DNA of 6,186 nucleotides from RGDT01 sp046719305 (GCA_046719305.1 JBDNDE010000279.1:1-6186), one strand, 5' to 3'. Numbered from the stretch's first letter, positions 1 to 5,862 are shown. Numbers and translations: made by a program. Notes: generated from the letters alone by a model not told the origin.

Positions 1-362
1 AGAATCTCTTCAACGACCTGGCGTTGCTGGTTCACTTTGATCGGGTAGACGCAGATATATTTGCCGGTGTATTCGTATTCACCGATGGCGTTGTTGAAGG
101 CCTCGGCAATTTCACCCACGCGGTGGCGCAAGATGTCAGTGAAGCGCAAGAGGATCGGCAGTTGTGTACCCGACTCGCGCAGTTGGTCGATGAGCTCTTT
201 TAGGTCAACGAAGCGATCCGAGCGCTTGGTCGGATGCACCTGAACATGACCCGATCGGTTGATGCTGAAGTAGCCTTTGCCCCAGTTGCGGATGCCGTAA
301 GTCTCGATGGCGTCCTGGATTTTCCACTTGTCCATGACGTCCGGCTCGGCACTCTTCACCAT
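1..362 (-). CDS. speA: Biosynthetic arginine decarboxylase, N-terminal part (cut by window edge)
   Basis: Known role: PLP-dependent decarboxylation of L-arginine to agmatine, the first step of the agmatine route to putrescine and spermidine; cytoplasmic. The 120 visible residues are open to the left edge, so no stop codon is seen. Family-specific features are visible: an early Y-x-I-x-x-W-G motif (residues 23-28), a stretch ending in QLPILLRF (67-74), and VYPIKVNQQRQV (106-117). In that last motif Lys109 is the lysine that carries PLP in this fold-type III enzyme. The match to E. coli SpeA is collinear, although the N-terminal tail here is shorter. I chose the ATG at 362 because it is the first ATG after an in-frame TAG (390-392) and has GGGGGA eight bases upstream. 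The ATG at 335 is an alternative with no clear ribosome-binding site. It lies downstream of the zinc-ribbon gene on the same strand, 127 bp away, so it may have its own promoter. The identity is firm; only the start is uncertain. Confidence 0.95.
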   Translation of the reverse strand, partial: MVKSAEPDVMDKWKIQDAIETYGIRNWGKGYFSINRSGHVQVHPTKRSDRFVDLKELIDQLRESGTQLPILLRFTDILRHRVGEIAEAFNNAIGEYEYTGKYICVYPIKVNQQRQVVEEI

Positions 363-370
363 CAGCGGTG

Positions 371-376
371 TCCCCC
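371..376 (-). promoter_or_regulatory. Ribosome-binding site favouring the 362 start of speA
   Basis: On the minus strand this reads GGGGGA, eight bases before the ATG at 362. It favours that start over the in-frame GTG at 359 and the ATG at 335, neither of which has a purine-rich tract at usual spacing. Confidence 0.5.
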
Positions 377-405
377 AGCGTGGAATGGTCTACAAGGTGA
401 GAACA

Positions 406-429
406 AAGGCCGGGGTGGGAGTCGGCCCT
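406..429 (-). other. GC-rich hairpin between the zinc-ribbon gene and speA
   Basis: On the minus strand AGGGCCG pairs with CGGCCTT across a 10-base loop, including one G-U pair, and is followed by TTTGTT. It could be a weak intrinsic terminator for the zinc-ribbon gene that ends at 490. Alternatively it could be a structure at the very 5' end of the speA leader, because the candidate promoter just upstream would start transcription near 430. The U-run is short and interrupted, so efficient termination is doubtful. Confidence 0.3.
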
Positions 430-436
430 ACTCATC

Positions 437-463
437 AGTATACGCTTCAGACGCCGGGGTCAA
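437..463 (-). promoter_or_regulatory. Candidate sigma70-type promoter for speA
   Basis: On the minus strand TTGACC (458-463, five of six bases matching TTGACA) is followed by TATACT (437-442, five of six matching TATAAT). The spacer is 15 bases, shorter than the usual 16-18, which lowers confidence. Transcription would begin near 430, giving a leader of about 68 bases to the ATG at 362. Confidence 0.4.
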
Positions 464-489
464 GATTGCATGAACAAAACGACCAGCGA

Positions 490-1218
490 TCACAGCTTTT
501 TCTTGATGTTCTCCTCAATTTCCGGGGGCATGTAGTTGAACACCAGCCGATGGATGGCGAAGTAACCAGCCTTGAAGATCAGGAAGCACAGAATCACAGT
601 GGTCCAAATTTTGGTGTACAGGGCCACCGCCATGAAGAGCCAGGTGTCTTTGTCCTTTTCGGGGTCCAGACCGAGCCAGTGGATGAGCGGTCCCCAGTGG
701 ATGATAATCCAGGCAATCATAGCAATCACCGCCAGGGCGCAGACGATTCCAGGCAGCAGCCAGAGGAAGATGTCTAGGGGGGTTTGCTCCTTGACTTTGC
801 GCGTCCGCGCTCGTTCCCGTGTCTCGACATTGAACCCGCAATACAGGCAAATCTTGGCGTCCTCGCTGGCCATCTTGTTGGCACACTCTGGACAACGCGC
901 TGACAGATCCTCATAGGTCAACCCGTACGCGCCATCTTCGTCCTCCTGCGCCTTCTTCGCTGCCGCGGGGGGCGACGCCGTGGCCTTCTTCGCGACAGCA
1001 GGGGGCGCTTTCTTGGCCGGCGCGGCAGGGGCCTTCTTTGACGGTTTGCGAGCCGGCACCTCTTCTACCTCGTCGACTTCGTCAAGCTCTTCCTCTGCAA
1101 CCACGGCGACAAACACCGCGCCACAGCCTTTACATCGCACCTTTTTGCCCTCGGCCTCGGCGGGTGCTTTCATCTGCTTGTCGCACTTGGGACAGGCAAT
1201 GGTAATGGTTGCAGGCAT
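490..1218 (-). CDS. Membrane protein with two zinc ribbons (MJ0042-like N-terminus), function unknown
   Basis: A 242-residue protein. At the N-terminus CPKC (9-12) and CKGC (29-32) form a small four-cysteine zinc ribbon of the MJ0042 type. Next come an acidic stretch (42-53) and a low-complexity Lys/Ala/Pro linker (about 57-91). A second zinc ribbon follows, CPEC (109-112) and CLYC (124-127), then a basic segment (134-143). Two hydrophobic segments fit membrane helices (about 150-173 and 193-222), and the tail is charged. By the positive-inside rule the basic linker suggests that the ribbons face the cytoplasm. The start at 1218 is preferred: the frame stays open to 1302, but the upstream 28 residues look non-coding and the ribbon normally sits at the N-terminus. 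GGGAA lies eight bases before this ATG. Proteins of this architecture are common in planctomycetes, but no reaction or partner can be assigned. It is transcribed divergently from the LysM-like gene and ends 127 bp before speA. Confidence 0.85.
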   Translation of the reverse strand: MPATITIACPKCDKQMKAPAEAEGKKVRCKGCGAVFVAVVAEEELDEVDEVEEVPARKPSKKAPAAPAKKAPPAVAKKATASPPAAAKKAQEDEDGAYGLTYEDLSARCPECANKMASEDAKICLYCGFNVETRERARTRKVKEQTPLDIFLWLLPGIVCALAVIAMIAWIIIHWGPLIHWLGLDPEKDKDTWLFMAVALYTKIWTTVILCFLIFKAGYFAIHRLVFNYMPPEIEENIKKKL

Positions 1219-1226
1219 AGTTTGTG

Positions 1227-1247
1227 TTCCCGACAACTTCCCGACAA
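1227..1247. repeat. Tandem 10-bp direct repeat next to the zinc-ribbon gene start
   Basis: TTCCCGACAA occurs twice on the plus strand, at 1227-1236 and 1238-1247, one base apart. The 11-bp period is close to one helical turn, as expected for side-by-side protein binding. On the minus strand each copy contains GGGAA, and the proximal one lies eight bases before the ATG at 1218, so the repeat may simply duplicate a weak ribosome-binding site. The repeat is directly visible; its function is inference. Confidence 0.5.
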
Positions 1248-1325
1248 ATCGTTGATGTGATGGCTTCTTTTTTACCTTACGGCTTGGCTGGGTGCGACGC
1301 AAGAAGCAGCCCTAGCGATTCTCAC

Positions 1326-1354
1326 TTGCTTTGGTCGGGTTGTCTTGCTATGGC
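1326..1354 (+). promoter_or_regulatory. Weak candidate promoter for the proline-rich LysM-like gene
   Basis: TTGCTT (1326-1331) and TATGGC (1349-1354) are separated by 17 bases and would give a leader of roughly 20-25 bases before the ATG at 1384. Each box matches the sigma70 consensus only partly, so this is a position-based guess within the 165-bp divergent spacer. I found no better match for the plus-strand gene. Confidence 0.22.
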
Positions 1355-1372
1355 CAGCCCTTGGCAAGGTGC

Positions 1373-1377
1373 AGGAG
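1373..1377 (+). promoter_or_regulatory. Shine-Dalgarno site fixing the LysM-like gene start
   Basis: AGGAG lies six bases before the ATG at 1384. This selects that start over the in-frame ATG at 1345, which has no such tract and would add 13 residues ahead of the membrane anchor. Confidence 0.7.
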
Positions 1378-1383
1378 TATGCC

Positions 1384-3231
1384 ATGAATCGCGGGAATAA
1401 AGTGGGTCTGGTGGTCGCGAGTTGCTTCCTCGCTCTGCTGGGCATAGTCGTCGCCGTAAAATCTCGGCCAGTTCCCATGCAGGCAGACGTTCCTCTGGTG
1501 CCGGCTGCTGCCGTCAGTGGGCCTCCCGTGGCGGAGCAAGAGCCGTCTGTTGCACCGCTAGTCCAGGCCAAAGCCACCGACCCAAAGCCCACGTCCCCCG
1601 ACGAACGGGGGCGGGCGAACAAGTCGGAGTTACTACCGACCGCCCTGCCGGATCTCAAGCCGGCTCCGAAGGACGACGAGAGCCCGGCTCCAGCATCCAG
1701 ACCGATGGGTGAACCGTTGCCGACGCCCCCGCTGAAGATGCCCGAAGCCGCCTTGCCGTCCCCGGCACCGCTGGTACCGCCCCCCGGATTAGAAAGTGTC
1801 CCGCCTGGAGCGGCGTTGCCGGGTTTGAGTACCCCCCCCGGCCAGAACGAAATCGAAAAAGTCCAGGCCACGATGCCGATGTCCAGCGTGCCCCCGCCGC
1901 CACCTATGCCGGTGACGCCGCCCGGGTCGCCACCTGTACCCCCTCTGACGCCGCCCGCGCTGGAATCCACGACGCCCCCCGGGATCGCGCCGTTGCCAGG
2001 AACAGCGGCACCGGCTCCACCGCCCCCGCCACCGGGACTGGAACCGCCGCCTGGAGGGGCATTACCAGGTCTAGCTGTGCCTGAGCCGCCCGCCCCGCCG
2101 AAAGCCGAACCGAAACCGGCCGAAGTACCCCAAGTGACCCCGCCCCGGGCTGAGTTGCCCCAGGTGACCCCGCCCCAAGCGAGCCCGCCAACGGTGACTA
2201 AACCCGACGACCTGCCAGGAATAAGCCTGCCACCGCCCAGACCGGAGCCGACCCCCAGCCCCATCGAGACGCCCAAGCCAGTGGAGACGCCCAAGCCAGT
2301 GGAGACGCCCAAGCCGGTGGAGACGCCCAAGCCAGTGGAGACGCCCAAGCCGGTGGAGACACCGAAAATTCTCGGGCCGACAACCACGAGTGGCAAACCA
2401 ATCGAAAAGTCAGAGTTTATCAAGATCGAAGATACTAAACCAATGAACAGACCCGCGCGTGTGGATTCGCAGCTGAAGCCGGCAACCTTTGAGGAAACGC
2501 CGCCTGTGGTTCCGCCGCCTGTAGTTCCGCCGCCTGTGGTTCCGCCGCCGGTCGCTCCCCCGTCTGCTCCGTTGCCTGCGGGAGAACCGCCGTCACAGGT
2601 GCCGGCACCAGCAGGGCTTACGCCTCCGCCAGGAACTGTGGAACCGCCGCCACCCGGATTAATTCCGCCACCGGCTCCGATGTCCCCTGCGCCGATGCCA
2701 CCAGCCCCACTGCCAGGAGGGTTACCTGGGGTGACCCCACCGGCTCCGACAACGCCGGCATCAGAGGTTGCCCAGCCGGCGACTTCCTCGCCGATGCCCA
2801 GCGGTACCGAGATCAAGGCCAAGCCGGTTCCCATCCCCGACTTGCCGCCTTCCACCGGTACGGCGCTGAAGCCAAAAGTGGCCACGGTGCCGATTGTGAT
2901 CGGGGCCGAGGCGGGCCAACCGCGTGCCAGCAACACGGCACCGAGCGTGGAGCGTTACAGCGTATTTGAAACCCGTGCGGTCAGCGATGATAATTGGGAG
3001 AGGCTCAGCTACCGGCACTACGGAGATGCCCGATTAGCCCCAGCGTTGCGCGAATTCAACCGCAACTATCCGTTTGCTGATCCGCGACTGAAGCAGGACG
3101 GGACGGCTCGACCCGGCGACTTGATCTTCATCCCCAACTTGAAAGTTCTGATGGATCGGCACAAGCATCTGGTACGCGAGGATGTACCAGCTGTCCCAGT
3201 GCCGGCGGGCCAGGTGCGACCGTTGAAGTAA
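1384..3231 (+). CDS. Membrane-anchored proline-rich protein with C-terminal LysM-like domain
   Basis: A 615-residue protein. It opens with a short basic N-terminus and one hydrophobic segment (about residues 7-24) without a clear cleavage site, so a signal anchor is likely. About 490 residues of Pro/Ala/Val/Thr/Glu-rich, probably disordered sequence follow. They contain ETPKPV repeats (about 295-328), PPVVP repeats (373-392) and dispersed PPPGLE...LPGL modules (about 131-145 and 213-231). The only globular-looking part is residues 525-586. It starts with YSVFE, continues with NWERLSYRHYGD and LREFNRNYP, and closes with RPGDLIFIPN. That order matches LysM (Y-x-V, W/L-x-x-L/I-x-x-x-x-YGD, L-x-x-x-N, PGD-x-I-x-IP), though the usual GDTL turn is replaced by VSDDN. 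Inferred role: an envelope protein that reaches across the periplasm and binds peptidoglycan or a related glycan. Support for this strand over the long antisense frame comes from the AGGAG site, the anchor and the LysM-like end. gltX follows 79 bp later. No specific gene name is recognised. Confidence 0.85.
   Translation: MNRGNKVGLVVASCFLALLGIVVAVKSRPVPMQADVPLVPAAAVSGPPVAEQEPSVAPLVQAKATDPKPTSPDERGRANKSELLPTALPDLKPAPKDDESPAPASRPMGEPLPTPPLKMPEAALPSPAPLVPPPGLESVPPGAALPGLSTPPGQNEIEKVQATMPMSSVPPPPPMPVTPPGSPPVPPLTPPALESTTPPGIAPLPGTAAPAPPPPPPGLEPPPGGALPGLAVPEPPAPPKAEPKPAEVPQVTPPRAELPQVTPPQASPPTVTKPDDLPGISLPPPRPEPTPSPIETPKPVETPKPVETPKPVETPKPVETPKPVETPKILGPTTTSGKPIEKSEFIKIEDTKPMNRPARVDSQLKPATFEETPPVVPPPVVPPPVVPPPVAPPSAPLPAGEPPSQVPAPAGLTPPPGTVEPPPPGLIPPPAPMSPAPMPPAPLPGGLPGVTPPAPTTPASEVAQPATSSPMPSGTEIKAKPVPIPDLPPSTGTALKPKVATVPIVIGAEAGQPRASNTAPSVERYSVFETRAVSDDNWERLSYRHYGDARLAPALREFNRNYPFADPRLKQDGTARPGDLIFIPNLKVLMDRHKHLVREDVPAVPVPAGQVRPLK
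2266..2367 (+). repeat. 18-bp tandem repeat encoding ETPKPV
   Basis: Five full 18-bp units (2266-2283, 2284-2301, 2302-2319, 2320-2337, 2338-2355) are followed by a partial, diverged unit to 2367. The full units differ only at one third-codon position (CCA or CCG for the second proline). Such near-identity points to recent slippage or unequal recombination rather than old divergence. The unit length keeps frame, so copy-number change would lengthen or shorten the spacer of the host protein without breaking it. Confidence 0.92.
2500..2559 (+). repeat. 15-bp tandem repeat encoding PPVVP
   Basis: Three 15-bp units (2500-2514, 2515-2529, 2530-2544) differ at one wobble base, and a fourth, diverged unit (2545-2559) encodes PPVAP. 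They lie in frame within the proline-rich region and form a second, independent repeat family beside the ETPKPV array. Confidence 0.88.
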
Positions 3232-3259
3232 GCAGGTCGGCGGTTATCGCTTGCTGGGA

Positions 3260-3284
3260 GATGAACCTTGAGGGATGAACCTTG
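3260..3284 (+). repeat. 11-bp direct repeat upstream of gltX
   Basis: GATGAACCTTG occurs at 3260-3270 and 3274-3284 (14-bp period) in the gap between the LysM-like gene and gltX. Each copy contains an ATG (3261 and 3275). Only the second is in frame with gltX, and neither has a well-spaced ribosome-binding site. It is probably a small duplication. It creates the alternative upstream gltX start and so matters for start calling. Confidence 0.6.
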
Positions 3285-3310
3285 CTGGGGTGGTTGCTAT
3301 CTTGAACGGC

Positions 3311-4876
3311 ATGAACACGACACCTATTCGCACCCGCTTCGCGCCCAGTCCGACCGGCTACCTCCATATCGGAGGGGTCCGCACTGCTTTGTTCAATTGG
3401 CTGTTCGCCCGGCAGCACGGCGGGCAATTTATTCTGCGCATTGACGATACCGATGCCGAACGCAACGTCGAAGCGGCCCTGGCCCCGATCCTAGCCGGCT
3501 TTCGTTGGCTGGGTCTGAGCTGGGACGAGGGAGCCGAAGTCGGCGGTCCCTACGGCCCGTACTATCAGAGCCAACGCCTAGCCCGTTACCAACAGGCCGT
3601 CGACCAGCTGATCGCCAGCGGCCACGCCTATTACGACTATGCCAGCCCCGAAGACACCAAACGCGAGCGCGAGGCAGCCTTGGCGGCCAAACAACCGTGG
3701 GTTTACAGCCGCACTTGGATGGCTACAAGTGAGGCCGACCACGAGCGTTTCCGGGCCGAGGGCCGCGAACGAGTGGTGCGGCTGAAGATGCCGCGTGAGG
3801 GGTATTGCGAGTTTTCGGATGCGGTGCGTGGCGAAATGAAGGTGCCCTGGAGCGCTGAGCAAGACAGCATCATCCAACGAGCCGACGGCACCTGTTTATA
3901 TAATCTGGCTTCGGTGGTCGATGACTACGACATGAAGATCAGCCATGTCATCCGAGCTGAGGAGCATCTGAGTAACACCCCCCGGCAGATTTTCATGGTC
4001 GATGCCCTGGGCTATCCCCGGCCAGTCTACGCCCATTTGCCGTTTGTGGCTGAGCCAGGCAGCAAGAACAAGCTGAGCAAGAGGAAGCTGTCGACCTATT
4101 TGAAGAATCCAGATTTTAAGAAGGTGCATGAGCATGCTTTGAGCATTGCAGCCCGCCTCGGATTCACAACAAGTGAAGATACCTTCAACCCAGTAATTAT
4201 CGACTTCTATGCTAAGGTCGGTTACCTACCCGAGGCGATTCTCAACTACCTGGTCCTGCTGGGCTGGTCGCTCGATGGTAGCACCGAGGATTTCTCTGTT
4301 GACGAGATGATCCGCCATTTCTCCTTACAACGCGTCAACAAAGAGGCCGCTAGCTTCGACGCCAAGAAACTCGTTGCCTTTCAGGAACGTTACGCCCAGC
4401 GGCTTACCACGGAGCAAAAAATCGCCTGGGTGCGGCCGTTCCTTCAGCAAGCCAATCTTCATCCCGACGACTTGCTGTTGCGACGGGTCATCGAGGCCGC
4501 CGCCCATCGCCTGGTAGTAGCGGGCGATATTCTCGACTACGCTTACTTTTTCGTGCCTGATGATCAACTGCAGCCAGATGCCAAAGCCGTCGAGAAACAC
4601 TTGACCCGGCCCGCAGGAGCCTTGCAGTGGTTGCAAACGCTTGGTCAGCAGTTCGCAACCCTGGAGCCGTTTGATGCCCCGACACTCGAAGCCTGTGTCC
4701 GCCACTTTGCCGAGGCCGGTGGCCACAAACTCGGCGACGTGAGCCAGGCGTTGCGGGTGGCCACTACCGGCCGGGCTACAGGCTTCGGCACCTTCGAGAC
4801 GCTGGAGTTGTTGGGGCGCGACCGAGTCATCGCCCGGCTAGCTCGGGTAGACAGCCCTCCTGGGCAATCGGCTTGA
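3311..4876 (+). CDS. gltX: Glutamyl-tRNA synthetase
   Basis: Class I aminoacyl-tRNA synthetase that attaches glutamate to tRNA in the cytoplasm; in bacteria without GlnRS it may also charge tRNA-Gln for later amidation. Domains in order: Rossmann fold with RFAPSPTGYLHIGG (9-22; H19-I-G-G22 is the HIGH motif) and LRIDDTD (42-48), the tRNA-acceptor insert, KLSKR (254-258, the KMSKS equivalent), GYLPEAILNYL starting at 304, then the helical anticodon-binding region, with a late VATTGRATG segment near 482-490. Length is 521 residues against 471 in E. coli. Much of the excess is between KLSKR and GYLPEA: 45 residues here against 12 in E. coli. The C-x-C...C-x-H zinc site of E. coli GluRS is absent; Y108-D-Y110 stands where C-x-C would be. 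The ATG at 3311 is preferred because family proteins begin only a few residues before R-F-A-P-S-P; the in-frame ATG at 3275 would add 12 residues. Neither start has a strong Shine-Dalgarno. It ends 16 bp from the convergent gene. Confidence 0.97.
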   Translation: MNTTPIRTRFAPSPTGYLHIGGVRTALFNWLFARQHGGQFILRIDDTDAERNVEAALAPILAGFRWLGLSWDEGAEVGGPYGPYYQSQRLARYQQAVDQLIASGHAYYDYASPEDTKREREAALAAKQPWVYSRTWMATSEADHERFRAEGRERVVRLKMPREGYCEFSDAVRGEMKVPWSAEQDSIIQRADGTCLYNLASVVDDYDMKISHVIRAEEHLSNTPRQIFMVDALGYPRPVYAHLPFVAEPGSKNKLSKRKLSTYLKNPDFKKVHEHALSIAARLGFTTSEDTFNPVIIDFYAKVGYLPEAILNYLVLLGWSLDGSTEDFSVDEMIRHFSLQRVNKEAASFDAKKLVAFQERYAQRLTTEQKIAWVRPFLQQANLHPDDLLLRRVIEAAAHRLVVAGDILDYAYFFVPDDQLQPDAKAVEKHLTRPAGALQWLQTLGQQFATLEPFDAPTLEACVRHFAEAGGHKLGDVSQALRVATTGRATGFGTFETLELLGRDRVIARLARVDSPPGQSA

Positions 4877-4892
4877 GTTGTGGGTGAGTGCT

Positions 4893-5852
4893 TCAACGAT
4901 CGCTGCGGTTGGACTCCCGCGCGGGCCAGGCGTTCCACCAAGTCGTGAACTGCTGCCACTGCTGTCGCACAAACGCCTGCTGCGACGGCGACAGGACATC
5001 CTCGCGATGCAAGGCGTGGGCATAGTCCGCGTGACCCTGCAGGACCATGAGTTCTTTATAGTACAGCACCAAGTCTGGCCCTTCATCAAAAGACGCAAGC
5101 ACCCGTAGGGCGTTGTCCAACTCCTCCGCACTTTGTCGAGCCGCTACCTCGCCCTGAGCTGCCCCCTGGCATAATTCCATCAGCCGCAGCACCGGCCGGG
5201 GCAGAGCATTCCCCACCCCGGTAATCACCCCGACCGCCCCACAGCGAACCAAGCCGTGGAACACTTGGGTATCCACCCCCACCAGCAAGGCCAATCTCGG
5301 ATCGCCACTCGTGAGATGTTCCGCGGCATAACTCAAGGCATCGGCTCCGCCAAACTCTTTGAAGCCCACTAGATTAGCATGTTCACGCCGCAGGGCTAAA
5401 AACAGTTCGGCCCGCGTCTGAAAACCGTAAGACGGACTGTTGTAAATCACGGCTGGGAGTTGCGGAGCGGCTCGCAGCACCTGGGCAAAATGGGCATGCT
5501 GCGCCGCCGGCGAACTGCCACGCGACATCAACCGCGGGATCACCATCAGGCCGGCCGCTCCCACTTTCTGCGCATGAGCCGCGTGATCAGCCGCTGCAGC
5601 AGGACGAACGGCTCCTGTACCGACAATCACGGGCACGCCTGCCGCTACTAGCTGCTCGACGCCCTGTTGGCGTTGCTCGTCCGTCAGCAGCGGCCATTCC
5701 CCCATCGAGCCGCAGTAGACGACAGCCCGCATGCCCTGAGCGAGGAGGTGTTGAGCGGTGCGAACTAGAGCGGCGAAATCTGGCTCCCCTTTGGAATTGC
5801 AGGGGGTCATCAATGCCGGAATACAGCCGTGAAAAATCGATGCGTCAGTCAT
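4893..5852 (-). CDS. DapA/NanA-superfamily lyase, probable 1-pyrroline-4-hydroxy-2-carboxylate deaminase
   Basis: A 319-residue TIM-barrel protein of the dihydrodipicolinate synthase/N-acetylneuraminate lyase superfamily. Visible features: GCIPALMTP (9-17), GSMGE (48-52, in place of GTTGE of true DapA), IVGTGA (76-81), GLMVIPR (101-107), YNSPSYG (137-143, catalytic Tyr137) and GFKEFGG (163-169, Schiff-base Lys165). Further on are GVDTQVFHG (192-200), GVITGVGN (208-215) and a late SFDEGPDLVLYYK stretch. From memory of the family, GCIPALMTPC, VVYCGSMG, YNSPxYGF and SFDEGxDLVLY are typical of the deaminase in trans-4-hydroxyproline catabolism. That enzyme converts pyrroline-hydroxycarboxylate to 2-oxoglutarate semialdehyde and ammonia. 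Superfamily membership is certain; the substrate is inferred, and no hydroxyproline gene is visible nearby. The start at 5852 is chosen because AAGG lies six bases upstream and family proteins begin about here; the frame is open to 5996 but crosses a terminator. It is convergent with gltX. Confidence 0.9.
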   Translation of the reverse strand: MTDASIFHGCIPALMTPCNSKGEPDFAALVRTAQHLLAQGMRAVVYCGSMGEWPLLTDEQRQQGVEQLVAAGVPVIVGTGAVRPAAAADHAAHAQKVGAAGLMVIPRLMSRGSSPAAQHAHFAQVLRAAPQLPAVIYNSPSYGFQTRAELFLALRREHANLVGFKEFGGADALSYAAEHLTSGDPRLALLVGVDTQVFHGLVRCGAVGVITGVGNALPRPVLRLMELCQGAAQGEVAARQSAEELDNALRVLASFDEGPDLVLYYKELMVLQGHADYAHALHREDVLSPSQQAFVRQQWQQFTTWWNAWPARESNRSDR

Positions 5853-5858
5853 GAGCAT

Positions 5859-5862
5859 CCTT
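5859..5862 (-). promoter_or_regulatory. Ribosome-binding site of the deaminase-like gene, next to a terminator U-tract
   Basis: AAGG on the minus strand lies six bases before the ATG at 5852 and directly against another in-frame ATG at 5858, which is too close to use it. This selects 5852. The site immediately follows the T-run of the upstream terminator, so it would be present only on transcripts that read through, or on those that start at or after the hairpin. Confidence 0.55.

Noticed and set aside
307..777. Plus-strand open frame of 156 codons overlapping speA and the zinc-ribbon gene.
   Set aside because: It lies antisense to two well-supported genes, spans their intergenic gap and shows no domain.
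1219..1302. N-terminal extension of the zinc-ribbon protein to an ATG at 1302.
   Set aside because: The extra 28 residues are basic and unstructured, have no ribosome-binding site and cover the direct repeat; the zinc ribbon normally starts the protein.
1384..1425. Possible lipobox (VASC) near the N-terminus of the proline-rich protein.
   Set aside because: Only about seven hydrophobic residues precede the cysteine and the hydrophobic stretch continues past it, so a signal anchor fits better than a lipoprotein signal.
2266..2367. CRISPR-like array.
   Set aside because: The 18-bp units are directly adjacent with no spacers and are in frame with a coding region, so they are a protein-coding tandem repeat.
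1272..2936. A 554-codon open frame on the minus strand, Gly/Thr/Val-rich, opposite the proline-rich gene.
   Set aside because: It is the mirror of a repetitive, proline-codon-rich gene: CCN codons on one strand read as glycine-rich on the other and rarely give stops. The plus strand has an AGGAG site, a membrane anchor and a LysM-like end; the minus frame has no recognisable domain and would run through the divergent spacer.
4877..4892. Possible bidirectional terminator between gltX and the convergent deaminase-like gene.
   Set aside because: The 16-bp gap holds no inverted repeat with a T-run on either strand; transcripts probably overlap or end by another mechanism.
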